From: Neoechinorhynchus agilis
Taxonomy: Eukaryota > Acanthocephala
Reading direction: 5' to 3'
Assembly: GCA_051530055.1 (NCBI GenBank)
Contig: CM121342.1
Location: 3,348,001 to 3,412,000, forward strand
Length of the DNA stretch: 64,000 nt
The notes beneath the pieces are model-generated. The model made no database searches and was not told where the DNA came from. It was given only the letters and a program-made list of their open reading frames with translations. Each line of letters starts with the position of its first letter. Positions within the stretch are counted from its first letter, which is position 1. The position numbers and the translations under genes were made by a program. This document shows positions 11,703-21,422 of the stretch, in pieces.

Positions 11703-13653
11703 TTAAGAAATTCTGAACTGCAGCAAGCTTCGCTCGAGCTCGCGTTCTTTTATTACCACGGTGAGATCATCCGCGTACATGGTGATAGAATGACAGACTT
11801 TGCAGTTTTGAACAATATATTGGGAGGCCAAACAGAAAAGAATCGGTGATAGAGGGGAGCCTTGGGGAACTCCTTTAACCTGAAAGTAAACTGAGCGAGC
11901 GGGGTCGTCCGAGAAAAAGAACCGTTTGGACTTCAAGGTATTGTGAACCCTAGCTATGAAATTGAAAGGAAAATTAAAAAACCGCAAAATACTCAGGATA
12001 AAATCAATATCGATATTGCCGAATGCCTTGCTGATATCAAAAGAAATCAAGATATTCATAACACGACGGTTCTGGCCAAAATTGAGTATAATTTCGTTCA
12101 TAGCAGAGTGGACTGATTTGCCGGGAACGAAGCCATGGCATCGCTTATCGATGATATTATGCTCACAGGAGAACGCGACGATCCGCTTTGCCAATATTCT
12201 CTCATAGATGGAGACCAACGAGTTTTGAATGGAAATTGGTCTCACATCTCCCGGAGAAGATATTGATCGAACCTTACCTTTGCGTAGGAAAATCCTTTTC
12301 GCAATATTAATTTCGGACCATTCTTCAGGTGAGGCTAATAGCATGACACTGGCCAATAATGAAATGTTATCCCTACTCAAGACGTTGGTTGCTTTGAAAC
12401 AAGCTGAAGAGCCGTTGCATGAGGTAAGATTCTTAGACGTCCACCATTGTAAAAAATCTTTTTTGGTGAGATCAAGTCTCCGTGGTTTAGGAAGTATGAA
12501 GCTAGTGGCGATGGGAATCGGACTGGCACCGTTGGAGTGTTCGGAGCAAAGTGCGCTGATGACTGTGTCAAAGCCTAAAGCTCTGATCCAGGCGGCAGCT
12601 GCCCTTTTCCATGGGAAGGAGCGCTTCCGGTTTACTACTCTCCACCATTCCGATGAGTGGGGTAGGTAAGAGCTGATCATTTTGCGATCTTGGGCGATCT
12701 GGAATCTGGCTTTGCACGGCCAGTAGAGAGATGACCAAAACTTAGAGGAACTGGTGTCGCCCGCTGCCTTAGCTTTAAAGAGCTCCTTACCGTAAAGGGA
12801 TAATAGATTGGGTTTCCGAGGTATTCCTACGGATCTCCTGACGGTAGTAAGGAAATTGTCACTAGTGTCAGCCAGAAAATTGTTGATATCGTTTAGCTCG
12901 GTGGATTTTGAACCAGACAAAAAAAGCGGGTAACAGCATTGAAGAGACTGACATTCAACCATCTCAATTTGAACTTTCGCGATAAACGAACGTTCTTGTC
13001 GAGCTCCCAAACTAACAAGTCGTGCCCAGCGACCCGAAAGGGAGAAGATAGAAGTTAAAATAGGTTTGTAAAAACCAGTTTTGCGGTATAGATGAAGATC
13101 CGTCAGTAAAAGTAGGATAATCGGGCATAATAATGTTGTGGGACTCTCCAGAACGAATAATAGAATTGATCCATTTATGCGAAGGATCATTGAAATCGCC
13201 AAAACAATAGTCAATACCGGTCCCTAAGATGTTCTTCAGTATGGACTTATTACAAGGGAGATGTATCTTATGAGGCCGGACATAGATATTTGCTAATAAA
13301 AGTTCAGAGCCATTAAAACAAACTAAAAAAATTGAATAAGACAGATCATCGGAGGAATACGATGTAATCTGTGTAGGACCGAGAGAAGGCCGGAAAAAAG
13401 ACAGTTGACCCTGGGAATTCGGCGAATGAGGAGGGGTACAAAATATGACAAATTGTTCCGTCAGTGAGCTGAGACATTGAGGTAGGTCATGAACATTATA
13501 GACAGACTTGGACTCCTGAATAAAGATGGTGCTGCACCTCAAGGCCTCTGAGAGCTGTCCATGGATACTTAGCCGTCCACCAGAATTCCACTGCACGATC
13601 CTTAACTCCGTGCTGCGCACTCTTGAATAAGTTTGTGACCTCCCGCGGCACAA
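11703..13653 (-). CDS. LINE J1 ORF2: APE endonuclease and reverse transcriptase
   Basis: The endonuclease part (13653-13012) has the early phrase LRIVQWNSGG, the QES glutamate region and GDFNDPSH, as in APE-type nucleases that nick the target. The RT part (13214-11703, 503 codons) has FDISKAF, then GVPQGSPLSPILF and the catalytic YADD. The two parts overlap in different frames, which marks a frame change between them. A further in-frame piece at 11500-11243 (KRAARLGLNPK) is the C-terminal region. Sequence similarity to I/R1/Jockey elements is by motif only. Confidence 0.8.
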
Positions 13654-14510
13654 ACCTGAGATTGTTCTTGGATAATATCCCGAACGAAGAGTTCGTTCTC
13701 GGACATCTCAACGTCTGAGTTGGGCAAGTTCGGATTGACGGGAGACGCTTTACGGATACGTTTGCAGGAAATCGGGCTGTCGATAGATCCATGAGGAAAC
13801 ATGTTGTCCAGTCGTGAGGATATAGTCGCCATTAGTGCGTCCAGATGAGAGGCCAATCTTTTCTCGAGTCCTTGTATAGCCATATTTATCCGGAGATCTA
13901 CCATCTGCATGATCTTATCCGAAAATTGGCGAAGTTTTCCATCGATAGAATCTTGGTTGGGTGACATTCGCTCAGAGCGCCATTCGTTCGATGGCGGAGG
14001 GGCAGATTCATGGACTACTTGCTTGTTTGGTGCCTGACATACGATGCTAGCATTGTTGTTTGCGGACGGTTTCGTTTGAGCCCAATGGAGATATTGCTTG
14101 AAAACCGGACAGGATTTCGAAAAGGCGCAATGTCCTGTCTTCTTACAGTTGGCGCAACATTTTGTATCCTTCGGACAAGCTGATGAATGGTGGTTGCACG
14201 CGCAAAATGCGCAAACGGACTTTTTTGTAGGGCATCTTTGTGACCAATGTCCCCAGGATTGGCAGATGCTGCAGCGTGGGAACGTGAAGTCGTCCAGTCT
14301 CGATATCTCGTTCATGGAAAAATTGACTTCCATTCCCTGAAAGCAACATCTCTCACTTATTAGCGCATCTCTCCGATCAACCGGAGCTTTTACTACCGCC
14401 CTATGAATAAGCTTGGCTGTACGGGCCGATTTGAGGAAGAATAGAATCTCACAAGCAAACTTGTTCTCGAACGATTTTTTCTGCAGCATCGATGTCGCGA
14501 GAAAATCCAT
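13602..14510 (-). CDS. LINE J1 ORF1, zinc-knuckle part
   Basis: This 302-codon frame holds three CCHC knuckles between about residues 80 and 125: CSICQSWGHWSQRC, CAFCACNHHSSAC and CANCKKTGHCAFSKSC. Such knuckles bind the element RNA in the ORF1 ribonucleoprotein. A segment rich in Ala, Ser and Pro follows, then a helical stretch around residues 200-250 (MVDLRINMAIQGLEKRL) that may form a coiled coil for multimerisation. The frame runs on to overlap the endonuclease start by about 50 bases, in another frame, as often seen in LINEs. Confidence 0.75.
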   Translation of the reverse strand: MDFLATSMLQKKSFENKFACEILFFLKSARTAKLIHRAVVKAPVDRRDALISERCCFQGMEVNFSMNEISRLDDFTFPRCSICQSWGHWSQRCPTKKSVCAFCACNHHSSACPKDTKCCANCKKTGHCAFSKSCPVFKQYLHWAQTKPSANNNASIVCQAPNKQVVHESAPPPSNEWRSERMSPNQDSIDGKLRQFSDKIMQMVDLRINMAIQGLEKRLASHLDALMATISSRLDNMFPHGSIDSPISCKRIRKASPVNPNLPNSDVEMSENELFVRDIIQEQSQVCAAGGHKLIQECAARS

Positions 14511-14570
14511 TCACTAGGAAGGTTGATTAGTAGCTTGCGTTTGTAATTTGAACGTTAGACGTGTCGCAAT

Positions 14571-15047
14571 TCATTTCGAGCCATTAAAGTATATTTTTAA
14601 TTGGCCGGCGAAATATGTAGTAGAGGTGATTCTTATGATGTCATCATTGAGCGTTTTGAGCCACGGGGACAGTAATCGTTTAAATAGTTCTTCTCGTGAT
14701 AGAACGGGATTAGCTTTTAAAGATATAACGTTGGATTTTTTCTTCGAAGGTGCCTCCAAGAAGACGAGTTCCTCGGGCGAGCTGGTTGGATTGTTTAGTT
14801 CAGAGAGCAACAACTCTCTTGTTGCAGAAGATACGGTTATCTTCAGTGTATTTGGTGGCCGAATGCCACCCTCCGCTAACGCCTGAACGTTAATTGACAT
14901 GGACGACTCAAGGTGATCGAGGATAAGTTTTGTCGTGAGATTGATGAGGCGAGGTTTACTCCTTTGAAGTAATGTTTTATCCCGGGGGTTTGCGATACCA
15001 ACTAAAATCCGTGACCTGATTAAATTTGAAGGCATCTCTTCCCACAC
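14571..15047 (-). CDS. LINE J1 ORF1, N-terminal part
   Basis: A frame of 158 codons starts MWEEMPSNLIRSRILVG. Its composition and position fit the N-terminal half of a LINE gag-like ORF1, upstream of the zinc-knuckle region. It ends at a stop about 60 bases before the next ORF1 piece, so the two halves are separated in this copy. A nearly identical N-terminal segment exists at 44104-44487, where it is fused to a Cys-rich host fragment. Confidence 0.6.
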   Translation of the reverse strand: MWEEMPSNLIRSRILVGIANPRDKTLLQRSKPRLINLTTKLILDHLESSMSINVQALAEGGIRPPNTLKITVSSATRELLLSELNNPTSSPEELVFLEAPSKKKSNVISLKANPVLSREELFKRLLSPWLKTLNDDIIRITSTTYFAGQLKIYFNGSK

Positions 15048-16049
15048 TCAACATTTGACGAATCTCTTTTGATTAAAAAGGATAAACCCTCATAAAAATG
15101 ACTAATTTCCCGACCAATAGTAATCTACATTTTTCATTTATGACTTACAATGCATTTCGGGCCAATCGCTCCCCAGAATCCTTTTGCCCTTTATCGCATT
15201 CTCAAATCCTGGTCATTTATTATTTCACGAAACTGGGTCATGTTTGCTAGTTAATAGCAGTAAATATGATTCCTTCTTCTTAAATCCTAATCCATCACCT
15301 AATGGAGACCGCTTGGGTTTCTCAAGAGGGTTACAATCCTTTCTAAACAAAAATCTTAAAGTCAAATTGCTCTTTCAAACAAAAAACTCCAAACTTTGCC
15401 AACTCTTCCTATTTGCTCTCTCCCTTTTCTGGATCCACGCTTTTTATTTCAAACATATACATTAACCCACGCAAGGTTTCTCTTTTTTTTATTAAAACCA
15501 AGATGAAAAACCTCCTTTTTTGGGACACGGATTTTATTATAGCAGAATTTAATAGCAAATATCTCAGGATTTTTAGACCCTTTTTAACAATCATTTACTA
15601 CACCTACCAAAATTCCCATCCTTTAATAATTATACTTATTCTTTAGACGGATTTTTTCCAAAGAAAGTCTTACCCATGATCTGTTTCTCATATAAAGGTA
15701 TAAATATCAAGGATAAAATTAATTTAAACGAAACATATATTAATCTCTTCATCTGTCTCATATCAAACACTCTGTCATCGTCTTCGAAGGTCTCCTGCAC
15801 CTTTTTGAAACTCCTGGAAACCATCTTCGATTACACCACTATTATTTTCTAAGATATTTTTTTATTATGCTTCAGCATGCGAACCTGAACCTAAGTATCT
15901 ACTTTGCGACGGAACTCACGTCAAACCGAAGTACTCCAATAATTTTGCCATTAAATGTACGAATGGTTTTGCTTGTTTCAATCATACGAAAAACAATTTT
16001 GAAAAAAGCCTAGAGATAACGTATTTTTAACAGCAGCAAATAACTTTAG
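15048..16049. repeat. Block shared with 44488-45489
   Basis: This kilobase upstream of LINE J1 is almost identical to 44488-45489, including short frames such as the plus-strand 93-codon frame at 15184-15465. Neither copy shows a recognisable domain. It may contain the 5' untranslated region of LINE J1 plus host DNA. Its value is as a marker of segmental duplication. Confidence 0.6.
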
Positions 16050-16745
16050 CACTAAATTGTAAAGACCTTTAGAATTTGTTGAAGAAACAAAGTCAAATGA
16101 AACGTTAATGTAATCGTTCCGGCGAAAAGCTACAGCTATAAAACCTTTTGCATAAATGCAAAAATTGGTTTTTGGAAATATGAATTCATTTCCTTCAGGA
16201 TGTCGATGCTTCGCGGTCACATTTACATCTTCAATGTCCATTTTCATCCCGAATTGTGGAATTGAGACAAACAAAGATCTTCATCGATGGATACAAAAAA
16301 ATTTCTTTTATTTTTTCGGTGCCCTCTGAAGCGTCCGAGCGGACACTGTACTCGTCATTGGGCTTTGGCCTGAAGCCGCAACTTACTGTAAATTGTTTCG
16401 AGATAGAAGTGAAAGTTAGAAAGCTGTTTTTCGCAGTGAGAGTTCGTTAGCGAAAATCGATGCTCTTTTGATGTTCTTTGAAAAGTGAGCCTTACCTTAA
16501 CTCACGGAGAAAAACTTCTTGCGCTCTTCGCTATCTTTGATCTCGTCAATAAACACCTTACCTTGAAAGTTGCGGCGAATCCAACAAAGCTTAAGAACTA
16601 AAATTATACTTAATTTCTACCATCGAATAGAAGGCTCTATGAATCTTTGCTAAAAACAAAAGTGAGTGAAATGTAAAAATAGTTAAAATAAATCGTGCAT
16701 TCATAGATTAACTTCATTAAGGTTAAGTCAAGAGTTTCCATCGCA
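16050..16745 (-). repeat. Repeat X, copy X1: possible exons of a secreted-protein gene
   Basis: The block recurs at 31607-32290, 45490-46165, 55093-55800, 60253-60955 and in part at 63646-63806. The best copy for reading is 55746-55540 on the minus strand, which starts with a signal-like peptide (MNARFILTIFTFYSLWFLAK) and ends KFFSVS at a gtgagt donor. After about 115 bases a likely acceptor (tttacag) precedes CGLRPKPNDEYSVR. A further open stretch, IPQFGMKMDIEDVNVTAKHR, follows in another frame. At 63646-63806 the second exon reads straight into a Cys-rich gene fragment. I infer a 5' exon pair of a secreted protein; the function is unknown. Confidence 0.4.
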
Positions 16746-16749
16746 AACT

Positions 16750-17565
16750 CTACTTATTGTACAACAACATTTCTTTGAACTTTTCTCTCAGTTGAGAGGT
16801 CGTTCTTTCCAGCATTGTCGTTTTTAGTTTTTTTTCTCCTTTCCCAGCGTCTTGAATCTCTGCTCACACTGTCCTCCCACCTCTTCTTGGGCCTCCCTCT
16901 TCTCGTTTTCCCCTCGAGTTCGATTCTCCATGCGCTCTTCACCCAGTCGTCTTCATTTGCTTGTTTCACCTGCAGGTACCATCGCATCCGCCTCTTTGCG
17001 ATTGCCTCCTCGATCGGCTCGGCATTAAACAGCTTTCGCACCTCCTCATTGGGCACTCGATCCTTGCGTGTCAATCCTGCGGACCATCTCGGCTTCCGCA
17101 TTTCGTTGACGGCTAATCGTTGAACGTCTTCCTTCTTCATATCCCACTTCTCTGCTCCGTGGTGCATGGCGGGTCGCACTACTTCATTGTACACCCGCCG
17201 TTTCGGGAGACGCTTATCGCAAGGGATGCCTGTTGTCTTCCTCCAGTTGTTCCACCCGCATTGAACTCTTTGTCCGATCTCTGGTTCGAGCTCACATTGC
17301 ATGTTCAACATGCTGCCAAAATGTTTGAAGGTGTTCATCTTTTTGATGTGAGTTCCTTGCATATCGAGGTTACCCGGCCCCATTTATTTCGTTTTGCGCC
17401 TGCTCACTCTCAACTCTTTGCTCTCCAATCGTTGTCGCCAACTCTTCAGCAAACTCTTGAGCGTGTCCACGTCTCTAGCTGTGAGCACCAAATCGTCCGC
17501 GAATAGTATCGTCCATGGCGGGTTCATTTCTCTTTCCGCATTTCCTAGGACGTCCATCACGATCG
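16750..17565 (-). mobile_element. RTE-type LINE 3' end, copy A
   Basis: The minus strand encodes the C-terminal region of an RTE/BovB-like protein: VVRPAMHHGAEKWDMKKEDV, then LTRKDRVPNEEV and RRMRWYLQV, which follow the RT in that clade. The upstream part (to 17565) covers the end of the palm region. It is cut at 17565 by PLE P2 within the phrase that in copies D and E continues into the RT palm. Copies B to E lie at 32291, 38448, 46166 and 60956. Confidence 0.75.
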
Positions 17566-18990
17566 TCTCGCTGATAACTCATTCTCGTCTTCATTAAGGA
17601 CCTTTTAATTGCCCAATTCGGATATCCCTCCTCTCTGAGCATTGATGTTATTGAGTCAATTTCTTGCCTCTGTCCTTTCGCCTCGGAGCATATTCTCTTT
17701 GCTCTCCTGAATAAGGCATCCGATGCTGCTATCTTGTATCTCACAGGAGAATGTGATGTCCATTTACTTGTGTGCCAGTTTATGTTGGGTTTTCTGTATA
17801 CCTTTGTTTCGATTCTGTCCACATGTTTCACTATTTCCACTTCCAGAAAAGATATGCGATTGTTTTTCTCTCGCTTACTTTAAACCCCTAAATCACTGGG
17901 ATCATTGTTGAATACCATGCAAACATCATCAACATATCTCCACCAGTGTGTTAATCCTCTTATATCGTTTTTTATATCCTTCCGCCACTCCGTCCACTTG
18001 CTCGAAAATACTGTCGTTGAATTTGAATGCTGATTTTTTCGTGCATAGAGTTAGTAGTTTAGACCATGTGATCAAGTCCAATTTTGGTACGCCACAGTTT
18101 TTCTCGAGTATTATAGCCGTCAACTCAATGGTCTCTTGAAGAGGATTGTTAGTGAATAAAGATTTAATATCGGCCGTTATAAACCATGATGTGTTTGATG
18201 GAAGATTCCGCACTTCTTCTGCTAATATTGGTCCGTTTAAAACTCCATGTTCGTTTAGTGGTCTACAGCCCCTAATACACGTGTTCAGCATTTTCGCCAA
18301 CGAGTGGTTAAACGACAAATACGCCGCTAAGACCGTTCTGATTTGGAGTTTCGGCTTATGTATCTTAGATAGTAGATACATGTTTGCGGTTGTTGCATTA
18401 TTAGATCTACATCTTCGGAATGTCTCCTCCGTGATTTTAGCTGCTTTCTTCAACTCTAGCAATATTTTGTTCATTTCTTTTCCCCTCTTTTCTGTAGGAT
18501 CATGATCAAGTGTGTTGAATTGTTCTGACCGTAATAACCCGTAACCTGCTTGAATATAGTCTGCTGAGTTCAAAATAACTAACTCGAGCCCTTTGTCTGC
18601 TTTACATATGCAAATTGATGCAACTTTTGACAAAATTTTCAGAGCAGCTCTTTGTTCCGGCGTCAAGTTATCGTCTTTTCGGCACTTCTCAGACATTCGT
18701 CTCGCTCTCAGATCATAATCCATAATTCCACCTATCATGTCGTTCGGCAATCTACTGACTATGATTTCTGTGTCACATCGCATTTCTATATCCTTAACCT
18801 TTGTTTTAGGTATGAAATTCGGTCCAAGTCTTAGAACCTCCTCCTCTGATTCGGATAACCTCCGGTCCGACCAGTTTATGATAATTATATTCATCGCTGC
18901 TTACGTAATCGAAGCATTGCCTTTAATTGAGGTCTCTTTCCAATATAACCCGATTTGGGCCGATTTAATTAAATTCAAATTGTTTGTATT
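17566..18990 (-). mobile_element. Penelope-like element P2, palm deleted
   Basis: On the minus strand 18894-17929 encodes a PLE N-terminus and early RT blocks: CKADKGLELVILNS, LLSKIHKP, ITADIKSLFTNNPLQ and FEQVDGVA. The palm with its GSPLxP and YxDD boxes is missing: after QVDGVA the frame passes directly into unrelated residues. A segment at 17840-17580 resumes with post-RT sequence (KVYRKPNINWHTSKWTSHSP). No GIY-YIG domain is present. It inserted into, or recombined with, RTE copy A at 17565 and is bounded by unit C at 19013. Confidence 0.75.
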
Positions 18991-19012
18991 GGCTAAAAAA
19001 TAAAATAAATAA

Positions 19013-20520
19013 CAATGAGTATTGGCGAAAAGTCAAACCCAATGATGAGCAATGGTGCGATTGCATCTCAGACGGCACATAAAAAATGAAGATAATCAAC
19101 GGAGGGGTTTTAGCGAGGGTGAAGATTATTCAATATCCGTCGAATTGCATTCAATGATAATTTTCTAAAAAGCGTTCACGTTCATTTTAAAAAGATTTGC
19201 CTTAAAAATAAACCGTTGATGTGCAATCAGTTAATTTTTAAATAAGGAAAAGAATTTGTTATCAATTTCGGTCGGTCCTGAAACCGAGATCGTCAGAGTC
19301 GAATATTCCGACAGATTCAATCGATGATTTTATCAATTCAAGTGTAAAAAACCTCAAAAACGACCGACGGAATTGAGATAATCGGAGGTGAACATTGTCT
19401 CTATCGACTGAGAAAAAGATTAATAATCTAACCGATGGATACGACTAAAGAATTTAGGCGAACAAAAAGTTTTTAAAAACTTTCACATCTCCGCTTCGGT
19501 CTTTTTTTGTAGTGGTCGAAAGGACGAATTCAGCGTTTCTCTGAGATCAGTTTTTTGCGTAAAACATTAGTCCGCAATCGTGGAATACGCAACGCAAACA
19601 ATTACGTCACTTCGAAAGCATCCAAAGGCGAGGGAGGGCCGATAATCTCGTTTTTGTGTTCGAGATTTCATCTGCGACCTAGAAATTTGCTTTTGTTTTT
19701 GCTTAATAGCCCACAAATTTGATGCCAAGAAAAGTTTACGCTTAAAATCAGCATTTATCGTTTCCTTTTGATGATATTCGATAATCGTTGATATAGAAGA
19801 CGATGTTCAATTGACTCATTTAGTCATAGATGAGCTTATTAATGGATTTACGGGAAAAACGATATTTACAAACATTCATCGAAAGGTAGGCAATTTTTGT
19901 TTAACCACAAATTAATTCGCCTTCGTTTTAAGGAAAGGTCTTAAATTTTCGGCTGAATCAATGAGATGCAGATTTCTTAAGATGATTTTCCATCGCCTTC
20001 ACAGATACCAAATATTCGTCAAAGGTTTTCTCTTCCTTTTGAAAAAAAACGTTGACTAACAAATCAATCGATATTGTCGGTTATTGTAAATCACGCAGCT
20101 TTCAAGATGTCAATTCTGAAAGGATTTCATGTTTGCGAATCCGATGTAAACGACGAAGTGAAAATCGAAGAGTTTATGGATCTTCCTGGTAAGGAGAATC
20201 AGGGCGATTCAATTTCTGAGGTCCTCAAGACCAATAAACATGACGCAGCGACTCAGACGTTGGGACAAGAACCATTTAGATTTAAATCTCCTTTGGAGTT
20301 AATCAAAAACATTGATGTGAATTATAGAGATTTGAGAAAATTGGGTGAGAATGTTTTAGATGCAGCGGACAGGCGACTGTACGCCATGGTAATGGCGCAG
20401 CAAACAAACCAACATGGAATCGATTTTTCTCAAGAATAAATTATGTAAACGCTTTCTTTAGCTTAAGATAGCCGTTAAATTTTATCGAAGGTTGCTTTCG
20501 GGCGGTTTTCAATTTTTATT
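19013..20520 (+). repeat. Multicopy unit C, copy C2, without LINE insertion
   Basis: This copy carries the whole unit. It shows the exon-like pieces seen in C1 (DELINGFTGKTIFTNIHRK near 19830) and an uninterrupted final frame. It is joined without a gap to unit K at 20645, so C and K may be one ancestral block with convergent genes. The probable introns are only some 25-50 bases long. Confidence 0.5.
20107..20439 (+). CDS. Unit C terminal frame, 110 codons from ATG
   Basis: The frame starts MSILKGFHVCESDV and ends NQHGIDFSQE. It is acidic, lacks a signal peptide and membrane segments, and has a helical-looking C-terminal half (YRDLRKLGENVLDAADRRL). The frame stays open for at least 11 codons upstream of this ATG. 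The related copy at 48281-48646 has Arg in place of the first Met, so the true start is probably upstream and reached by splicing. The two copies differ at a handful of residues with the frame kept, which suggests past or present selection. No family is recognised. Confidence 0.45.
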   Translation: MSILKGFHVCESDVNDEVKIEEFMDLPGKENQGDSISEVLKTNKHDAATQTLGQEPFRFKSPLELIKNIDVNYRDLRKLGENVLDAADRRLYAMVMAQQTNQHGIDFSQE

Positions 20521-20644
20521 AATGGCGAATTTTTACCGCCAGAATTTAAAAGGATATCTCATGGAAAAATTCCCGCACTGGAAGCCAACGAATTCAGGGG
20601 GATTAATATACTTATTAGTCGAAGTAAAAGACTGAAATATTCGA

Positions 20645-21145
20645 GTTAAATTCGACATTCAATCTCACTCATTCTGCCTCGATCAACTTTCAACGAGACT
20701 TAGGTATAAACACATCTTTGTCAAATACTTTTTCAGTATACCTGTCAACTCTGACAAGTTCAAAATAATGCATACCAATTTCCTTGTTCTTAACAAATCC
20801 ATCCGTATTTTCAACCGCATTAACGATACGCGTCCTTTTTTTGTAGTAAAAAGGTCCAATATTGACATAGAAAACTTTCTTTCCATGAAATCTATAGGCT
20901 TCAAGAAAATCTCTCCAGCGAATAGAAGCACGCGCAATTTCCTCGGCCACTTCCGGTGCATCCGTGATTACACAAAACCGCATAAACAACATAATGTTGT
21001 TTTGCTCTGGTTTACAAATACGACAGCGTATAAAATATTTTCCTGGCATTAAATAACCTGAAAGCGGATTATATCCTTTTAAATGTACGAACGGCAGGTT
21101 ATTTCAAGAATTATTGACATGATCACTCGTTCTAGAAATCCTGCT
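20645..21145 (-). repeat. Multicopy unit K, copy K2
   Basis: This is the shortest flank but the best reading frame of unit K. A gtt...ttcag-like acceptor lies just upstream of the frame, at the phrase NPLSGYLMPGK, which stays in frame on both sides. The upstream exons visible in K1 and K3 are absent here because homology stops near 21145. Confidence 0.45.
20690..21049 (-). CDS. Unit K frame, 119 codons, unknown function
   Basis: The frame begins at an ATG in MPGKYFIRCRIC and ends DKDVFIPKSR. It stays open upstream for 18 more codons to a TGA (through LPFVHLKGYNPLSGYL). The CRIC pair and a second Cys 16 residues on (RFCVITD) could bind zinc. The middle reads SIRWRDFLEAYRFHGKKVFY. Copies at 8911-8717, 27399-27205 and 56731-56414 share it with few changes but break before the end. 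A remote likeness to the parkin RING0 domain (PGK..RC.IC, then W-DFL) is noted without confidence. The gene likely has upstream exons. Confidence 0.4.
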   Translation of the reverse strand: MPGKYFIRCRICKPEQNNIMLFMRFCVITDAPEVAEEIARASIRWRDFLEAYRFHGKKVFYVNIGPFYYKKRTRIVNAVENTDGFVKNKEIGMHYFELVRVDRYTEKVFDKDVFIPKSR

Positions 21146-21396
21146 ACTAATCAAAGTACAACCATCGAAGACAATGAATTGTATTAATAAAAAATGTGAC
21201 GATATTCTCTTTTATCTAAGATGCGTGCACTTACAATTTGTTTTTTTAGTGCGTTTATAAACATTCGGCCTTTTTTTACAAAAATAAAAATCGCATTAAT
21301 GTTTCGAATTAAAAGGTGACACATTTGTGCCATTATTTATTATATAACTTTGTTATTAAATTCTATGGAGGGAACGTGACACATTCATCGTTCATA

Positions 21397-21402
21397 TTTA
21401 TT
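21397..21402 (-). terminator. Polyadenylation signal of the TBP-like gene
   Basis: AATAAA on the minus strand lies about 20 bases beyond the TAA stop at 21423-21425. Another AATAAA occurs further on near 21335. The close signal supports the frame upstream as an expressed gene. Confidence 0.5.
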
Positions 21403-21422
21403 TAAACCGAACGTAAGTTTGT

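Larger units (their letters stand above)
11243..15047 (-). mobile_element. I/Jockey-type LINE J1, near full length
   Basis: The minus strand carries the whole order of an APE-type LINE. First are ORF1 pieces (15047-14571 and 14510-13602), then the endonuclease (13653-13012), the reverse transcriptase (13214-11703) and a C-terminal piece (11500-11243). The triple CCHC zinc knuckles of ORF1 are typical of the I, R1, LOA and Jockey group. There are a few frame changes within ORF1, within the endonuclease-RT region and near the C-terminus, so it is not active as it stands. Its 5' 380 bases reappear at 44104-44487. Confidence 0.85.

Noticed and set aside
12229-12669. Plus-strand open frame of 146 codons
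   Set aside because: It lies antisense to the RT of LINE J1 and has no motif; it is a shadow frame.
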